A stretch of 59,807 nucleotides of DNA, from NCBI RefSeq assembly GCF_000150955.2, contig NC_011672.1, positions 1,300,342 through 1,360,148 on the forward strand, in the 5' to 3' direction. The number at the start of each line of letters is the position of its first letter. The first letter of the stretch is position 1. The notes under the pieces are model-generated. The model worked only from the letters and a program-made list of their open reading frames with translations, was not told where the DNA came from and did no database searches. The translations under genes were made by a program, and so were the position numbers. Positions 59,336 through 59,807 of the stretch are shown one piece after another. This stretch comes from Phaeodactylum tricornutum CCAP 1055/1 (lineage: Eukaryota > Bacillariophyta > Bacillariophyceae > Surirellales > Neidiaceae).

Positions 59336-59807
59336 TTGTCAGACATGCCAGTGAGGGATCTTAGACTTAGAATTGGAGGGAAGGTGACGGCAAAGGCTTG
59401 TCATGTTGTGCATCTGAGCGAGTGCGCACGGAGATATGGCGTCAACAAGCACTCCAAGCGGCTTGTTGGAACGGTTCTAGACGTCACGACCACCCCTGTA
59501 TCCATTACAACCGGGCGTACCTCTACTTTGATAAGTTTATGATTTTGGAGAGAGTTTGTTCAAGGAAAAAACACTGAACATTCGGAGTGTAAAGGCATTT
59601 GTACCGCCAGAAGATGAAGGAATGTCCTTAATTGAGGAATTAGCAGCAGAGGCTTTGCAGGCAGCAGAAGCAGACATGGAAGCCGGAAACTTGATGGAAG
59701 AAAGTGTCGAAGCCCCGGTAGCCGAAATGGTTGAAACCCCGGCTGACATAGAGCCCAATACCTTGGTCGACACAGAGCCCAATACCCCGGTTGACACAGA
59801 GCCCGAT
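59336..59807 (+). CDS. 5' part of an unidentified, possibly transposase-like gene, cut by the window end
   Basis: A frame from ATG 59336 encodes 68 residues including KVTAKACHVVHLSECARRYG and a KRLVGTVLDV stretch. A second frame, from about 59553 to the window end, continues with KTLNIRSVKAFVPPEDEG and an acidic Glu/Ala-rich region ending in PNTLVDTEP/PNTPVDTEP repeats of 24 bp. The two pieces are in different frames, so an intron or a break lies near 59520-59560. The layout recalls N-termini of diatom multi-copy transposase genes, but this is weak pattern memory and the catalytic part lies beyond the window. Confidence 0.3.

Overview
The window looks like nuclear DNA from a pennate diatom, most probably Phaeodactylum tricornutum or a close relative. 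This is an inference from gene content and style: short GT-AG introns (about 65-130 bp), compact genes on both strands, Pro/Thr-rich secreted proteins, an SPX-MFS transporter, an FkbM methyltransferase with a membrane anchor, and a large-exon ATR kinase. No rRNA, tRNA, CRISPR array or operon was seen. Exon joins were worked out by hand from splice motifs and reading-frame phase. They close in frame for every multi-exon gene except the BspA-like one, the 57.4-58.4 kb fragment and two models with unresolved ends.

Layout. Positions 1-2.1 kb hold two clusters of palindromic GACTCTAAAT-type repeats around decayed minus-strand reading frames, probably an unrecognised repetitive element. A large secreted M6-type metalloprotease follows (2990-6618), then a CRAL-TRIO-like protein, a sterol desaturase/fatty-acid-hydroxylase protein, and a divergent pair made of an isochorismatase-fold amidohydrolase (biuret/ureidoacrylate type) and a nucleobase-type permease. 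Positions 14-20.6 kb hold a small membrane-anchored unknown, the FkbM methyltransferase, a bZIP factor and RuvB-like 2. Positions 21-29 kb hold a Bmt2-type rRNA methyltransferase, a 1453-residue SPX-MFS phosphate transporter and N-terminal asparagine amidohydrolase (NTAN1). A second, inverted M6 protease paralogue lies at 29.2-31.7 kb.

A 2 kb gene-poor stretch with a duplicated segment precedes a coiled-coil membrane protein with a 46-residue tandem repeat. Next is the complete ATR checkpoint kinase (eight exons, 3143 residues), a plant-NADK3-like NAD(H) kinase, a TPR protein, a serine/hydroxyproline-glycosyltransferase-like protein, phosphoserine phosphatase and a BspA-like (DUF285) surface protein. 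From about 55.3 kb to the end the sequence is repeat-rich: two related repeat tracts flank 217-bp tandem units and a fragment of a multi-exon FAD-binding gene. The window ends inside a possible transposase-like frame.

Most genes are unrelated housekeeping functions, as expected in a eukaryote. Two pairings suggest joint roles: the amidohydrolase/permease pair (uptake plus hydrolysis of an N-rich ring or ureide compound) and the two M6 paralogues. The strongest candidates for new biology are the C-terminal Cys-Cys domain repeats of the first protease, the repeated-helix coiled-coil protein and the palindromic-repeat element.
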